From: Metridium senile
Taxonomy: Eukaryota > Cnidaria > Anthozoa > Actiniaria > Metridiidae
NCBI GenBank assembly: GCA_949775045.1
Contig: OX459103.1
Span: forward strand, 12,880,605 to 12,944,604
DNA length: 64,000 nucleotides
Direction of reading: 5' to 3'
Both the position numbers and the translations under genes were made by a program. Below are positions 1 through 9,516 of this stretch, in pieces (the first letter of the stretch is position 1; each line of letters opens with the position of its first letter). The notes below the pieces were generated by a model. That model ran no database searches. It had not been told where the DNA came from and saw only the letters and a program-made list of their open reading frames with translations.

Positions 1-328
1 TTGAGTCGAAAACCCCGATTTTTTTAACCACTTTTAGAGATACCTCTGATAGTCTATAGGGCATTCTGGGTAAGATTTTGTAGTTTTTCCTAAATAGAAT
101 TTTTGGGTTTTATCAGAAAGCTTAGATATTTTAAGACATTGTTCTCAGGGTCCTAGCAATTATTTTGAGTCGAAAACCCCGATTGTTTTGACACATTTTT
201 AGCAAATCCCAAAGGCCATAAGGCATTCTGGGTATGATTTTGTAGTATTTCCTAAATAAAATTTTTCGGTTTTATCAGAAAGCTTAGATATTTCTAGAAA
301 TTGTTCTCGGGGTCTAAGCGATCACTTT

Positions 329-493
329 GAGTCGAAAACCCCGATTTTTTTTAACGACTTTTAGAGACCCCTCTGGTAGTCTATAGGGCATTCTGGGTAA
401 GATTTTGTAGTTTTTCCTAAATAGAATTTTTGGGTTTTATCAGAAAGCTTAGATGTTGTAAGACATTGTTCTCAGGGTCCTAGCAATTATTTT
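329..493 (+). repeat. Reference A-type monomer, domain I (165 bp)
   Basis: A clean example of family A. After the shared gagtcgaaaacccc start comes a run of eight T, then aacgacttttagagacccct, tagtctatagggcattctgg, gtaagattttgtag and the domain I marker tttttgggttttatc. The HindIII block follows at 441-456, and the A tail (ctcagggtcctagc) closes it. In this copy the block reads agatgttgtaag, a variant that recurs at 1430, 3033, 4012, 4991, 7415, 8395 and 9047 and so marks the 979-bp higher-order repeat. Unit start is arbitrary. Confidence 0.92.
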
Positions 494-654
494 GAGTCGA
501 AAACCCCGATTGTTTTGACACATTTTTAGCAAATCCCAAGGCCATAAGGCATTCTGGGTATGATTTTGTAGTATTTCCTAAATAACATTTTTCGGTTTTA
601 TCAGAAAGCTTAGATATTTGTAGAAATTGTTCTCGGGGTCTAAGCGATCACTTT
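494..654 (+). repeat. Reference B-type monomer, domain I (161 bp)
   Basis: A clean example of family B. The start is shared with A, then gattgttttgacacattttt, agcaaatcccaaggcc, ataaggcattctgggtatga, and ttcctaaataacatttttcg. The HindIII block follows, then the B tail ctcggggtctaagcgatcac. Many B monomers have one extra A in cccaaagg and are then 162 bp. A and B clearly descend from one ancestor: the start, the cattctgggta region and the HindIII block align, while the stretch between the start and ggcattctgg is diverged. Confidence 0.92.
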
Positions 655-2372
655 GAGTCGAAAACCCCGATTTTTTTTAACGATTTTTAGAGACCCCTCT
701 GGTAGTCTATAGGGCATTCTGGGTAAGATTTTGTAGTTTTTCCTAAATAGAATTTTTGGGTTTTATCAGAAAGCTTAGATATTTTTAGACATTGTTCTCA
801 GGGTCCTAGCGATCATTTTGAGTCGAAAACCCCGATTGTATTGACACATTTTTAGCAAATCCCAAAGGCCATAAGGCATTCTGGGTATGATTTTGTAGTA
901 TTTCCTAAATAAAATTTTTCGGTTTTATCAGAAAGCTTAGATATTTCTAGACATTGTACTCGGGGTCTAAGCGATCACTTTGAGTCGAAAACCCCGATTT
1001 TTTTTAACGACTTTTAGAGACCCCTCTGATAGTCTATAGGGCATTCTGGGTAAGATTTTGTAGTTTTTCCTAAATAGAATTTTTCGGTTTTATCAGAAAG
1101 CTTAGATATTTTAAGACATTGTTCTCAGGGTCCTAGCAATTATTTTGAGTCGAAAACCCCGATTGTTTTGACACATTTTTAGCAAATCCCAAGGCCATAA
1201 GGCATTCTGGGTATGATTTTGTAGTTTTTCCTAAATAAAATTTTTCGGTTTTATCAGAAAGCTTAGATATTTCTAGACATTGTACTCGGGGTCTAAGCGA
1301 TCACTTTGAGTCGAAAACCCCGATTTTTTTTAACGACTTTTAGAGACCCCTCTGGTAGTCTATAGGGCATTCTGGGTAAGATTTTGTAGTTTTTCCTAAA
1401 TAGAATTTTTGGGTTTTATCAGAAAGCTTAGATGTTGTAAGACATTGTTCTCAGGGTCCTAGCAATTATTTTGAGTCGAAAACCCCGATTGTTTTGACAC
1501 ATTTTTAGCAAATCCCAAGGCCATAAGGCATTCTGGGTATGATTTTGTAGTATTTCCTAAATAAAATTTTTCGGTTTTATCAGAAAGCTTAGATATTTCT
1601 AGACATTGTACTCGGGGTCTAAGCGATCACTTTGAGTCGAAAACCCCGATTTTTTTTAACGACTTTTAGAGACCCCTCTGATAGTCTATAGGGCATTCTG
1701 GGTAAGATTTTGTAGTTTTTCCTAAATAGAATTTTTCGGTTTTATCAGAAAGCTTAGATATTTTAAGACATTGTTCTCAGGGTCCTAGCAATTATTTTGA
1801 GTCGAAAACCCCGATTGTTTTGACACATTTTTAGCAAATCCCAAGGCCATAAGGCATTCTGGGTATGATTTTGTAGTTTTTCCTAAATAAAATTTTTCGG
1901 TTTTATCAGAAAGCTTAGATATTTCTAGACATTGTACTCGGGGTCTAAGCGATCACTTTGAGTCGAAAACCCCGATTTTTTTTAACGACTTTTAGAGAAC
2001 CCTCTGGTAGTCTATAGGGCATTCTGGGTAAGATTGTGTAGTTTTTCCTAAATAGAATATTTGGGTTTTATCAGAAAGCTTAGATATTGTTAGACATTGT
2101 TCTCAGGGTCCTAGCGATCATTTTGAGTCGAAAACCCCGATTATTTTGACACATTTTTAACAAATCCCAAAGGCCATAAGGCATTCTGGGTATGTGTACG
2201 CGACAAAACCGAGGAAAGCTGGAACGAGTCAATATATGACTATTTATAGTTCACTAATTAGTTTTTTACGAGTGATCGATAGAGAGAAAGCTGCACTTTA
2301 TAGTCGTTAAAGATATACAAGATTTTATGGTGTATTGATTGACTAGATCGGGAAATATTCGGTAAGAGATCA

Positions 2373-2380
2373 TATAATAT
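2373..2380 (+). promoter_or_regulatory. TATA-like stretch inside the LTR
   Basis: The sequence tataatat lies 180 bp into insertion copy 1, in the AT-rich stretch catataatatattatc. It is a plausible core promoter element for + strand transcription, which would run out of the LTR into downstream satellite. The same sequence occurs at the same offset in all eleven copies. Short AT-rich motifs like this arise by chance, and there is a second candidate (gactatttatag) near the 5' end of the insertion, so this is suggestive only. Confidence 0.3.
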
Positions 2381-2466
2381 ATTATCGTTATTGTAAGTTC
2401 GAGTTTTTAAGTATTGTATATGTGTTATTTGTAGTGAACCGCACAACGCACGAGTGAATCGAAGAA

Positions 2467-2490
2467 GTGATTATCTTACAAGTGAATCAC
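2467..2490 (+). other. Small inverted repeat in the LTR
   Basis: GTGATT and AATCAC form a perfect 6-bp inverted repeat around a 12-bp spacer, downstream of the TATA-like stretch. The related phrase agtgaatc occurs twice nearby (about 2452 and 2481). It could be a protein-binding or hairpin element of the LTR, but arms this short carry little weight. Confidence 0.3.
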
Positions 2491-2589
2491 ACGAATTTAT
2501 CAATGTTTAGACCCTTTGAAAGCCTTGAAAGTGTGCGCGTAAACGAATTTCCTAATTGATGTAAAGATGTTTGAAGAAAGATTGATGAA

Positions 2590-2595
2590 AATAAA
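2590..2595 (+). terminator. Polyadenylation signal AATAAA in the LTR
   Basis: A canonical AATAAA sits 397 bp into the insertion and about 75 bp before the putative LTR 3' end. That order (TATA-like, AATAAA, CA end) fits a U3-R-U5 layout. The signal is in the same place in all copies. It would stop transcripts started in the LTR or in upstream satellite, on the + strand. Confidence 0.45.
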
Positions 2596-2674
2596 GACTT
2601 TGAGCGAATTAAAACCTACATTAGTTCACGAATAACCTGAATATTCCAAAGGCGCCAGACATCGTGACAGACAG

Positions 2675-2691
2675 TGGCGAGAAATCAGAAT
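2675..2691 (+). other. Possible tRNA primer-binding site after the LTR
   Basis: Five bases (gacag) after the putative LTR end, the sequence TGGCGAGAAATCAGAAT begins with TGG, the complement of a tRNA 3' CCA. Insect gypsy-type elements often begin this site TGGCGA, but I cannot match the rest to a particular tRNA from memory. Satellite sequence resumes at 2691, so the element's internal region is lost just past this site. Confidence 0.35.
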
Positions 2692-5600
2692 TTATCAGAA
2701 AGCTTAGATATTTCTAGACATTGTACTCGGGGTCTAAGCGATCACTTTGAGTCGAAAACCCCGATTTTTTTGACACATTTTTAGCAAATCCCAAAGGCCA
2801 TAAGGCATTCTGGGTATGATTTTGTAGTATTTCCTAAATAAAATTTTTCGGTTTTATCAGAAAGCTTAGATATTTGTAGAAATTGTTCTCGGGGTCTAAG
2901 CGATCACTTTGAGTCGAAAACCCCGATTTTTTTTAACGACTTTTAGAGACCCCTCTGGTAGTCTATAGGGCATTCTGGGTAAGATTTTGTAGTTTTTCCT
3001 AAATAGAATTTTTGGGTTTTATCAGAAAGCTTAGATGTTGTAAGACATTGTTCTCAGGGTCCTAGCAATTATTTTGAGTCGAAAACCCCGATTGTTTTGA
3101 CACATTTTTAGCAAATCCCAAGGCCATAAGGCATTCTGGGTATGATTTTGTAGTATTTCCTAAATAAAATTTTTCGGTTTTATCAGAATGCTTAGATATT
3201 TGTAGAAATTGTTCTCGGGGTCTAAGCGATCACTTTGAGTCGAAAACCCCGATTTTTTTTAACGACTTTTAGAGACCCCTCTGGTAGTCTATAGGGCATT
3301 CTGGGTAAGATTTTGTAGTTTTTCCTAAATAGAATTTTTGGGTTTTATCAGAAAGCTTAGATATTTTTAGACATTGTTCTCAGGGTCCTAGCGATCATTT
3401 TGAGTGGAAAACCCCGATTGTATTGACACATTTTTAGCAAATCCCAAAGGCCATAAGGCATTCTGGGTATGATTTTGTAGTATTTCCTAAATAAAATTTT
3501 TCGGTTTTATCAGAAAGCTTAGATATTTCTAGACATTGTACTCGGGGTCTAAGCGATCACTTTGAGTCGAAAACCCCGATTTTTTTTAACGACTTTTAGA
3601 GACCCCTCTGATAGTCTATAGGGCATTCTGGGTAAGATTTTGTAGTTTTTCCTAAATAGAATTTTTCGGTTTTATCAGAAAGCTTAGATATTTTAAGACA
3701 TTGTTCTCAGGGTCCTAGCAATTATTTTGAGTCGAAAACCCCGATTGTTTTGACACATTTTTAGCAAATCCCAAGGCCATAAGGCATTCTGGGTATGATT
3801 TTGTAGTTTTTCCTAAATAAAATTTTTCGGTTTTATCAGAAAGCTTAGATATTTGTAGAAATTGTTCTCGGGGTCTAAGCGATCACTTTGAGTCGAAAAC
3901 CCCGATTTTTTTTAACGACTTTTAGAGACCCCTCTGGTAGTCTATAGGGCATTCTGGGTAAGATTTTGTAGTTTTTCCTAAATAGAATTTTTGGGTTTTA
4001 TCAGAAAGCTTAGATGTTGTAAGACATTGTTCTCAGGGTCCTAGCAATTATTTTGAGTCGAAAACCCCGATTGTTTTGACACATTTTTAGCAAATCCCAA
4101 GGCCATAAGGCATTCTGGGTATGATTTTGTAGTATTTCCTAAATAAAATTTTTCGGTTTTATCAGAATGCTTAGATATTTGTAGAAATTGTTCTCGGGGT
4201 CTAAGCGATCACTTTGAGTCGAAAACCCCGATTTTTTTTAACGACTTTTAGAGACCCCTCTGGTAGTCTATAGGGCATTCTGGGTAAGATTTTGTAGTTT
4301 TTCCTAAATATAATTTTTGGGTTTTATCAGAAAGCTTAGATATTTTTAGACATTGTTCTCAGGGTCCTAGCGATCATTTTGAGTGGAAAACCCCGATTGT
4401 ATTGACACATTTTTAGCAAATCCCAAAGGCCATAAGGCATTCTGGGTATGATTTTGTAGTATTTCCTAAATAAAATTTTTCGGTTTTATCAGAAAGCTTA
4501 GATATTTCTAGACATTGTACTCGGGGTCTAAGCGATCACTTTGAGTCGAAAACCCCGATTTTTTTTAACGACTTTTAGAGACCCCTCTGATAGTCTATAG
4601 GGCATTCTGGGTAAGATTTTGTAGTTTTTCCTAAATAGAATTTTTCGGTTTTATCAGAAAGCTTAGATATTTTAAGACATTGTTCTCAGGGTCCTAGCAA
4701 TTATTTTGAGTCGAAAACCCCGATTGTTTTGACACATTTTTAGCAAATCCCAAGGCCATAAGGCATTCTGGGTATGATTTTGTAGTTTTTCCTAAATAAA
4801 ATTTTTCGGTTTTATCAGAAAGCTTAGATATTTCTAGACATTGTACTCGGGGTCTAAGCGATCACTTTGAGTCGAAAACCCCGATTTTTTTTAACGACTT
4901 TTAGAGACCCCTCTGGTAGTCTATAGGGCATTCTGGGTAAGATTTTGTAGTTTTTCCTAAATAGAATTTTTGGGTTTTATCAGAAAGCTTAGATGTTGTA
5001 AGACATTGTTCTCAGGGTCCTAGCAATTATTTTGAGTCGAAAACCCCGATTGTTTTGACACATTTTTAGCAAATCCCAAGGCCATAAGGCATTCTGGGTA
5101 TGATTTTGTAGTATTTCCTAAATAAAATTTTTCGGTTTTATCAGAAAGCTTAGATATTTCTAGACATTGTACTCGGGGTCTAAGCGATCACTTTGAGTCG
5201 AAAACCCCGATTTTTTTTAACGACTTTTAGAGACCCCTCTGATAGTCTATAGGGCATTCTGGGTAAGATTTTGTAGTTTTTCCTAAATAGAATTTTTCGG
5301 TTTTATCAGAAAGCTTAGATATTTTAAGACATTGTTCTCAGGGTCCTAGCAATTATTTTGAGTCGAAAACCCCGATTGTTTTGACACATTTTTAGCAAAT
5401 CCCAAGGCCATAAGGCATTCTGGGTATGATTTTGTAGTTTTTCCTAAATAAAATTTTTCGGTTTTATCAGAAAGCTTAGATATTTCTAGACATTGTACTC
5501 GGGGTCTAAGCGATCACTTTGAGTCGAAAACCCCGATTTTTTTTAACGACTTTTAGAGAACCCTCTGGTAGTCTATAGGGCATTCTGGGTAAGATTGTGT

Positions 5601-5753
5601 AGTTTTTCCTAAATAGAATATTTGGGTTTTATCAGAAAGCTTAGATATTGTTAGACATTGTTCTCAGGGTCCTAGCGATCATTTTGAGTCGAAAACCCCG
5701 ATTATTTTGACACATTTTTAACAAATCCCAAAGGCCATAAGGCATTCTGGGTA
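2691..5753 (+). repeat. Satellite block between insertion copies 1 and 2
   Basis: Domain I monomers, mainly alternating A and B. The block starts with the B-type remnant of the interrupted monomer, then a hybrid start (gattttttt followed by gacacattttt at 2764-2780) found only here among the insertion flanks. It contains the 979-bp tandem pair (2838-4832) and the second copy of the 3561-bp repeat. Confidence 0.85.
2838..4832 (+). repeat. 979-bp six-monomer higher-order repeat, two units
   Basis: Two tandem units of 979 bp are shown by three private variants each found twice at exactly this spacing: tgtagaaattg at 2875 and 3854, cagaatgctt (a lost HindIII site) at 3184 and 4163, and gagtggaaaacccc at 3402 and 4381. 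The agatgttg marker at 3033, 4012 and 4991 follows the same period. Outside about 2838-4832 the offset match decays (for example tagtatttcc against tagtttttcc). Confidence 0.82.
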
Positions 5754-6334
5754 TGTGTACGCGACAAAACCGAGGAAAGCTGGAACGAGTCAATATATGA
5801 CTATTTATAGTTCACTAATTAGTTTTTTACGAGTGATCGATAGAGAGAAAGCTGCACTTTATAGTCGTTAAAGATATACAAGATTTTATGGTGTATTGAT
5901 TGACTAGATCGGGAAATATTCGGTAAGAGATCATATAATATATTATCGTTATTGTAAGTTCGAGTTTTTAAGTATTGTATATGTGTTATTTGTAGTGAAC
6001 CGCACAACGCACGAGTGAATCGAAGAAGTGATTATCTTACAAGTGAATCACACGAATTTATCAATGTTTAGACCCTTTGAAAGCCTTGAAAGTGTGCGCG
6101 TAAACGAATTTCCTAATTGATGTAAAGATGTTTGAAGAAAGATTGATGAAAATAAAGACTTTGAGCGAATTAAAACCTACATTAGTTCACGAATAACCTG
6201 AATATTCCAAAGGCGCCAGACATCGTGACAGACAGTGGCGAGAAATCAGAATTTATCAGAAAGCTTAGATATTTCTAGACATTGTACTCGGGGTCTAAGC
6301 GATCACTTTGAGTCGAAAACCCCGATTTTTTTGA
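3761..6334 (+). repeat. Second copy of 3561-bp higher-order repeat
   Basis: Matches about 200-2773, including the insertion and both its junctions. Both copies share the unusual upstream flank gattgtgtag, gaatatttggg and tttttaacaaatccc, which otherwise occurs together only before insertion copy 6. Confidence 0.75.
5754..6251 (+). mobile_element. LTR-retrotransposon fragment, copy 2
   Basis: Same 498-bp segment and same junctions as copy 1; I saw no base difference between them by eye. Copies 1 and 2 and their upstream flanks belong to the 3561-bp duplication. The downstream flank differs from copy 1 after base 6334: here it is gaacgactttt (A body), the form also seen after copies 3 and 7-11. 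Confidence 0.6.
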
Positions 6335-6474
6335 ACGACTTTTAGAGACCCCTCTGGTAGTCTATAGGGCATTCTGGGTAAGATTTTGTAGTTTTTCCTA
6401 AATAGAATTTTTGGGTTTTATCAGAAAGCTTAGATATTTCTAGACATTGTACTCGGAGTCTAAGCGATCAATTT
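6310..6474 (+). repeat. Hybrid monomer: A body with B tail
   Basis: The body is family A (gaacgacttttagagacccc, tttttgggttttatc), but after the HindIII block the tail is B-like (gtactcggagtctaagcgat), and the next monomer starts an A body again. The switch lies within cagaaagcttagatattt, which both families share, as expected for recombination between misaligned A and B monomers. The same hybrid with ctcggagtc follows insertion copies 4-8 and 11. Confidence 0.8.
6320..6336 (-). other. CENP-B-box-like site in an A monomer
   Basis: Read on the minus strand, the 17 bases are GTTCAAAAAAATCGGGG. Against the mammalian CENP-B box core pattern NTTCGNNNNANNCGGGN, eight of the nine fixed positions fit, with A for G at position 5. 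The same site is present wherever an A monomer reads gatttttttgaacg. A monomers with gattttttttaacg and B monomers with gattgttttgacac fit seven of nine by the same alignment. Whether any protein binds is unknown; an A-rich run next to CGGGG could match by chance. Confidence 0.3.
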
Positions 6475-9400
6475 GAGTCGAAAACCCCGATTTTTTTAAC
6501 GACTTTTAGAGATACCTCTGATAGTCTATAGGGCATTCTGGGTAAGATTTTGTAGTTTTTCCTAAATAGAATTTTTGGGTTTTATCAGAAAGCTTAGATA
6601 TTTTAAGACATTGTTCTCAGGGTCCTAGCAATTATTTTGAGTCGAAAACCCCGATTGTTTTGACACATTTTTAGCAAATCCCAAAGGCCATATGGCATTC
6701 TGGGTATGATTTTGTAGTATTTCCCAAATAAAATTTTTCGGTTTTATCAGAAAGCTTAGATATTTCTAGAAATTGTTCTCGGGGTCTAAGCGATCACTTT
6801 GAGTCGAAAACCCCGATTTTTTTTAACGACTTTTAGAGACCCCTCTGTTAGTCTATAGGGCATTCTGGGTAAGATTTTGTAGTTTTTCCTAAATAGAATT
6901 TTTGGGTTTTATCAGAAAGCTTAGATATTTCTAGACATTGTACTCGGGGTCTAAGCGATCACTTTGAGTCGAAAACCCCGATTTTTTTTAACGACTTTTA
7001 GAGACCCCTCTGGTAGTCTATAGGGCATTCTGGGTAAGATTTTGTAGTTTTTCCTAAATAGAATTTTTCGGTTTTATCAGAAAGCTTAGATATTTTTAGA
7101 CATTGTTCTCATAGTCCCAGCGATCATTTTGAGCTTAAAACCCCGATTGTTTTGACACATTTTTAGCAAATCCCAAAGGCCATAAGGCATTCTGGGTATG
7201 ATTTTGTAGTATTTCCTAAATAAAATTTTTCGGTTTTATCAGAAAGCTTAGATATTTCTAGACATTGTACTCGGGGTCTAAGCGATCACTTTGAGTCGAA
7301 AACCCCGATTTTTTTTAACGACTTTTAGAGACCCCTCTGATAGTCTATAGGGCATTCTGGGTAAGATTTTGTAGTTTTTCCTAAATAGAATTTTTGGGTT
7401 TTATCAGAAAGCTTAGATGTTGTAAGACATTGTTCTCAGGGTCCTAGCAATTATTTTGAGTCGAAAACCCCGATTGTTTTGACACATTTTTAGCAAATCC
7501 CAAGGCCATAAGGCATTCTGGGTATGATTTTGTAGTATTTCCTAAATAAAATTTTTCGGTTTTATCAGAAAGCTTAGATATTTGTAGAAATTGTTCTCGG
7601 GGTCTAAGCGATCACTTTGAGTCGAAAACTCCGATTTTTTTTAACGACTTTTAGAGACCCCTCTGGTAGTCTATAGGGCATTCTGGGTAAGATTTTGTAG
7701 TTTTTCCTAAATAGAATTTTTGGGTTTTATCAGAAAGCTTAGATATTTTTAGACATTGTTCTCAGGGTCCTAGCGATCATTTTGAGTCGAAAACCCCGAT
7801 TGTATTGACATATTTTTAGCAAATCCCAAAGGCCATAAGGCATTCTGGGTATGATTTTGTAGTATTTCCTAAATAAAATTTTTCGGTTTTATCAGAAAGC
7901 TTAGATATTTCTAGACATTGTACTCGGGGTCTAAGCGATCACTTTGAGTCGAAAACCCCGATTTTTTTTAACGACTTTTAGAGACCCCTCTGGTAGTCTA
8001 TAGGGCATTCTGGGTAAGATTTTGTAGTTTTTCCTAAATATAATTTTTCGGTTTTATCAGAAAGCTTAGATATTTTAAGACATTGTTCTCAGGGTCCTAG
8101 CAATTATTTTGAGTCGAAAACCCCGATTGTTTTGACATATTTTTAGCAAATCCCAAGGCCATAAGGCATTCTGGGTATGATTTTGTAGTATTTCCTAAAT
8201 AAAAATATTTGGTTTTATCAGAAAGCTTAGATATTTCTAGAAATTGTTCTCGGGGTCTAAGCGATCACTTTGAGTCGAAAACCCCGATTTTTTTTAACTA
8301 CTTTTAGAGACCCCTCTGGTAGTCTATAGGGCATTCTGGGTAAGATTTTGTAGTTTTTCCTAAATAGAATTTTTGGGTTTTATCAGAAAGCTTAGATGTT
8401 GTAAGACATTGTTCTCAGGGTCCTAGCAATTATTTTGAGTCGAAAACCCCGATTGTTTTGACACATTTTTAGCAAATCCCAAGGCCATAAGGCATTCTGG
8501 GTATGATTTTGTAGTATTTCCTAAATAAAATTTTTCGGTTTTATCAGAAAGCTTAGATATTTGTAGAAATTGTTCTCGGGGTCTAAGCGATCACTTTGAG
8601 TCGAAAACCCCGATTTTTTTTAACGACTTTTAGAGACCCCTCTGGTAGTCTATAGGGCATTCTGGGTAAGATTTTGTAGTTTTTCCTAAATAGAATTTTT
8701 GGGTTTTATCAGAAAGCTTAGATATTTTTAGACATTGTTCTCAGGGTCCTAGCGATCATTTTGAGTCGAAAACCCCGATTGTATTGACACATTTTTAGCA
8801 AATCCCAAAGGCCATAAGGCATTCTGGGTATGATTTTGTAGTATTTCCCAAATAAAATTTTTCGGTTTTATCAGAAAGCTTAGATATTTCTAGAAATTGT
8901 TCTCGGGGTCTAAGCGATCACTTTGAGTCGAAAACCCCGATTTTTTTTAACGACTTTTAGAGACCCCTCTGGTAGTCTATAGGGCATTCTGGGTAAGATT
9001 TTGTAGTTTTTCCTAAATAGAATTTTTGGGTTTTATCAGAAAGCTTAGATGTTGTAAGACATTGTTCTCAGGGTCCTAGCAATTATTTTGAGTCGAAAAC
9101 CCCGATTGTTTTGACACATTTTTAGCAAATCCCAAGGCCATAAGGCATTCTGGGTATGATTTTGTAGTATTTCCTAAATAAAATTTTTCGGTTTTATCAG
9201 AAAGCTTAGATATTTGTAGAAATTGTTCTCGGGGTCTAAGCGATCACTTTGAGTCGAAAACCCCGATTTTTTTTAACGACTTTTAGAGACCCCTCTGGTA
9301 GTCTATAGGGCATTCTGGGTAAGATTTTGTAGTTTTTCCTAAATAGAATTTTTGGGTTTTATCAGAAAGCTTAGATATTTTTAGACATTGTTCTCAGGGT

Positions 9401-9516
9401 CCTAGCGATCATTTTGAGTCGAAAACCCCGATTGTATTGACACATTTTTAGCAAATCCCAAAGGCCATAAGGCATTCTGGGTATGATTTTGTAGTATTTC
9501 CTAAATAAAATTTTTC

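Larger units (their letters stand above)
1..2192 (+). repeat. Satellite block before insertion copy 1
   Basis: Alternating A and B monomers, domain I type. Marker agatgttg at 451 and 1430 shows a 979-bp (six-monomer) periodicity. From about 200 onward this block matches the block at about 3760-5753 at an offset of 3561 bp, with a few differences (for example ataacattt at about 583 against ataaaattt, and cagaaagctt at about 603 against cagaatgctt). The last A monomer before the insertion has gattgtgtag and gaatatttggg, and the interrupted B monomer has gattattttgac. Confidence 0.85.
2193..2690 (+). mobile_element. LTR-retrotransposon fragment, copy 1 (LTR plus leader)
   Basis: A 498-bp non-satellite segment interrupts a B monomer after cattctgggta and ends before tttatcagaaagc; 34-36 bp of the monomer is missing. 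Features of an LTR: it starts TGTGTACGCGAC, contains a TATA-like stretch at 2373-2380 and AATAAA at 2590-2595, and has a CGTGACA end at 2669. That makes a 477-bp LTR with TGT...ACA ends. It is followed by gacag and then TGGCGAG at 2675, a possible primer-binding site. No gag or pol coding is left. The retrotransposon family is not determined. The LTR reading is an inference from end structure and signal order; the alternative is an unrelated captured sequence. Flank type: taacaaatccc upstream. Confidence 0.6.
200..2773 (+). repeat. First copy of 3561-bp higher-order repeat
   Basis: This stretch, including insertion copy 1, corresponds to about 3761-6334 at an offset of 3561 bp. Identity is very high but not complete: single differences occur near 583 and 606, in tagaattt near 746 against tataattt near 4307, and in gagtcg near 830 against gagtgg at 4391-area. 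The match ends sharply at 2773/6334, where copy 1 continues gacacattttt (B body) and copy 2 continues gaacgactttt (A body). That break marks a recombination point within the satellite. Confidence 0.75.

Noticed and set aside
329..370. Rho-independent terminator from the T-run after ccccga
   Set aside because: The T-run is part of the A monomer and is not preceded by a GC-rich stem-loop. The array is eukaryotic in character.
2258..2446. 62-codon minus-strand open frame, present in ten of eleven insertion copies
   Set aside because: It needs a TTG start, has no recognisable domain or low-complexity bias beyond base composition, is closed by a stop at codon 2 in copy 8 (19,716), and lies in a putative LTR promoter region. 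It is repeated because the insertion is repeated. Not called as a gene in any copy.
2193..2690. Solo LTR with target-site duplication
   Set aside because: The right junction lies beyond the putative LTR end and no matching short direct repeat flanks the segment (gggta on the left; gacag and then leader sequence on the right). It is better described as LTR plus leader with an internal deletion.
2193..2690. DNA transposon or SINE
   Set aside because: No terminal inverted repeats beyond the short TGT...ACA ends, no tRNA-like box A/B promoter and no A-rich or simple-repeat tail were visible.
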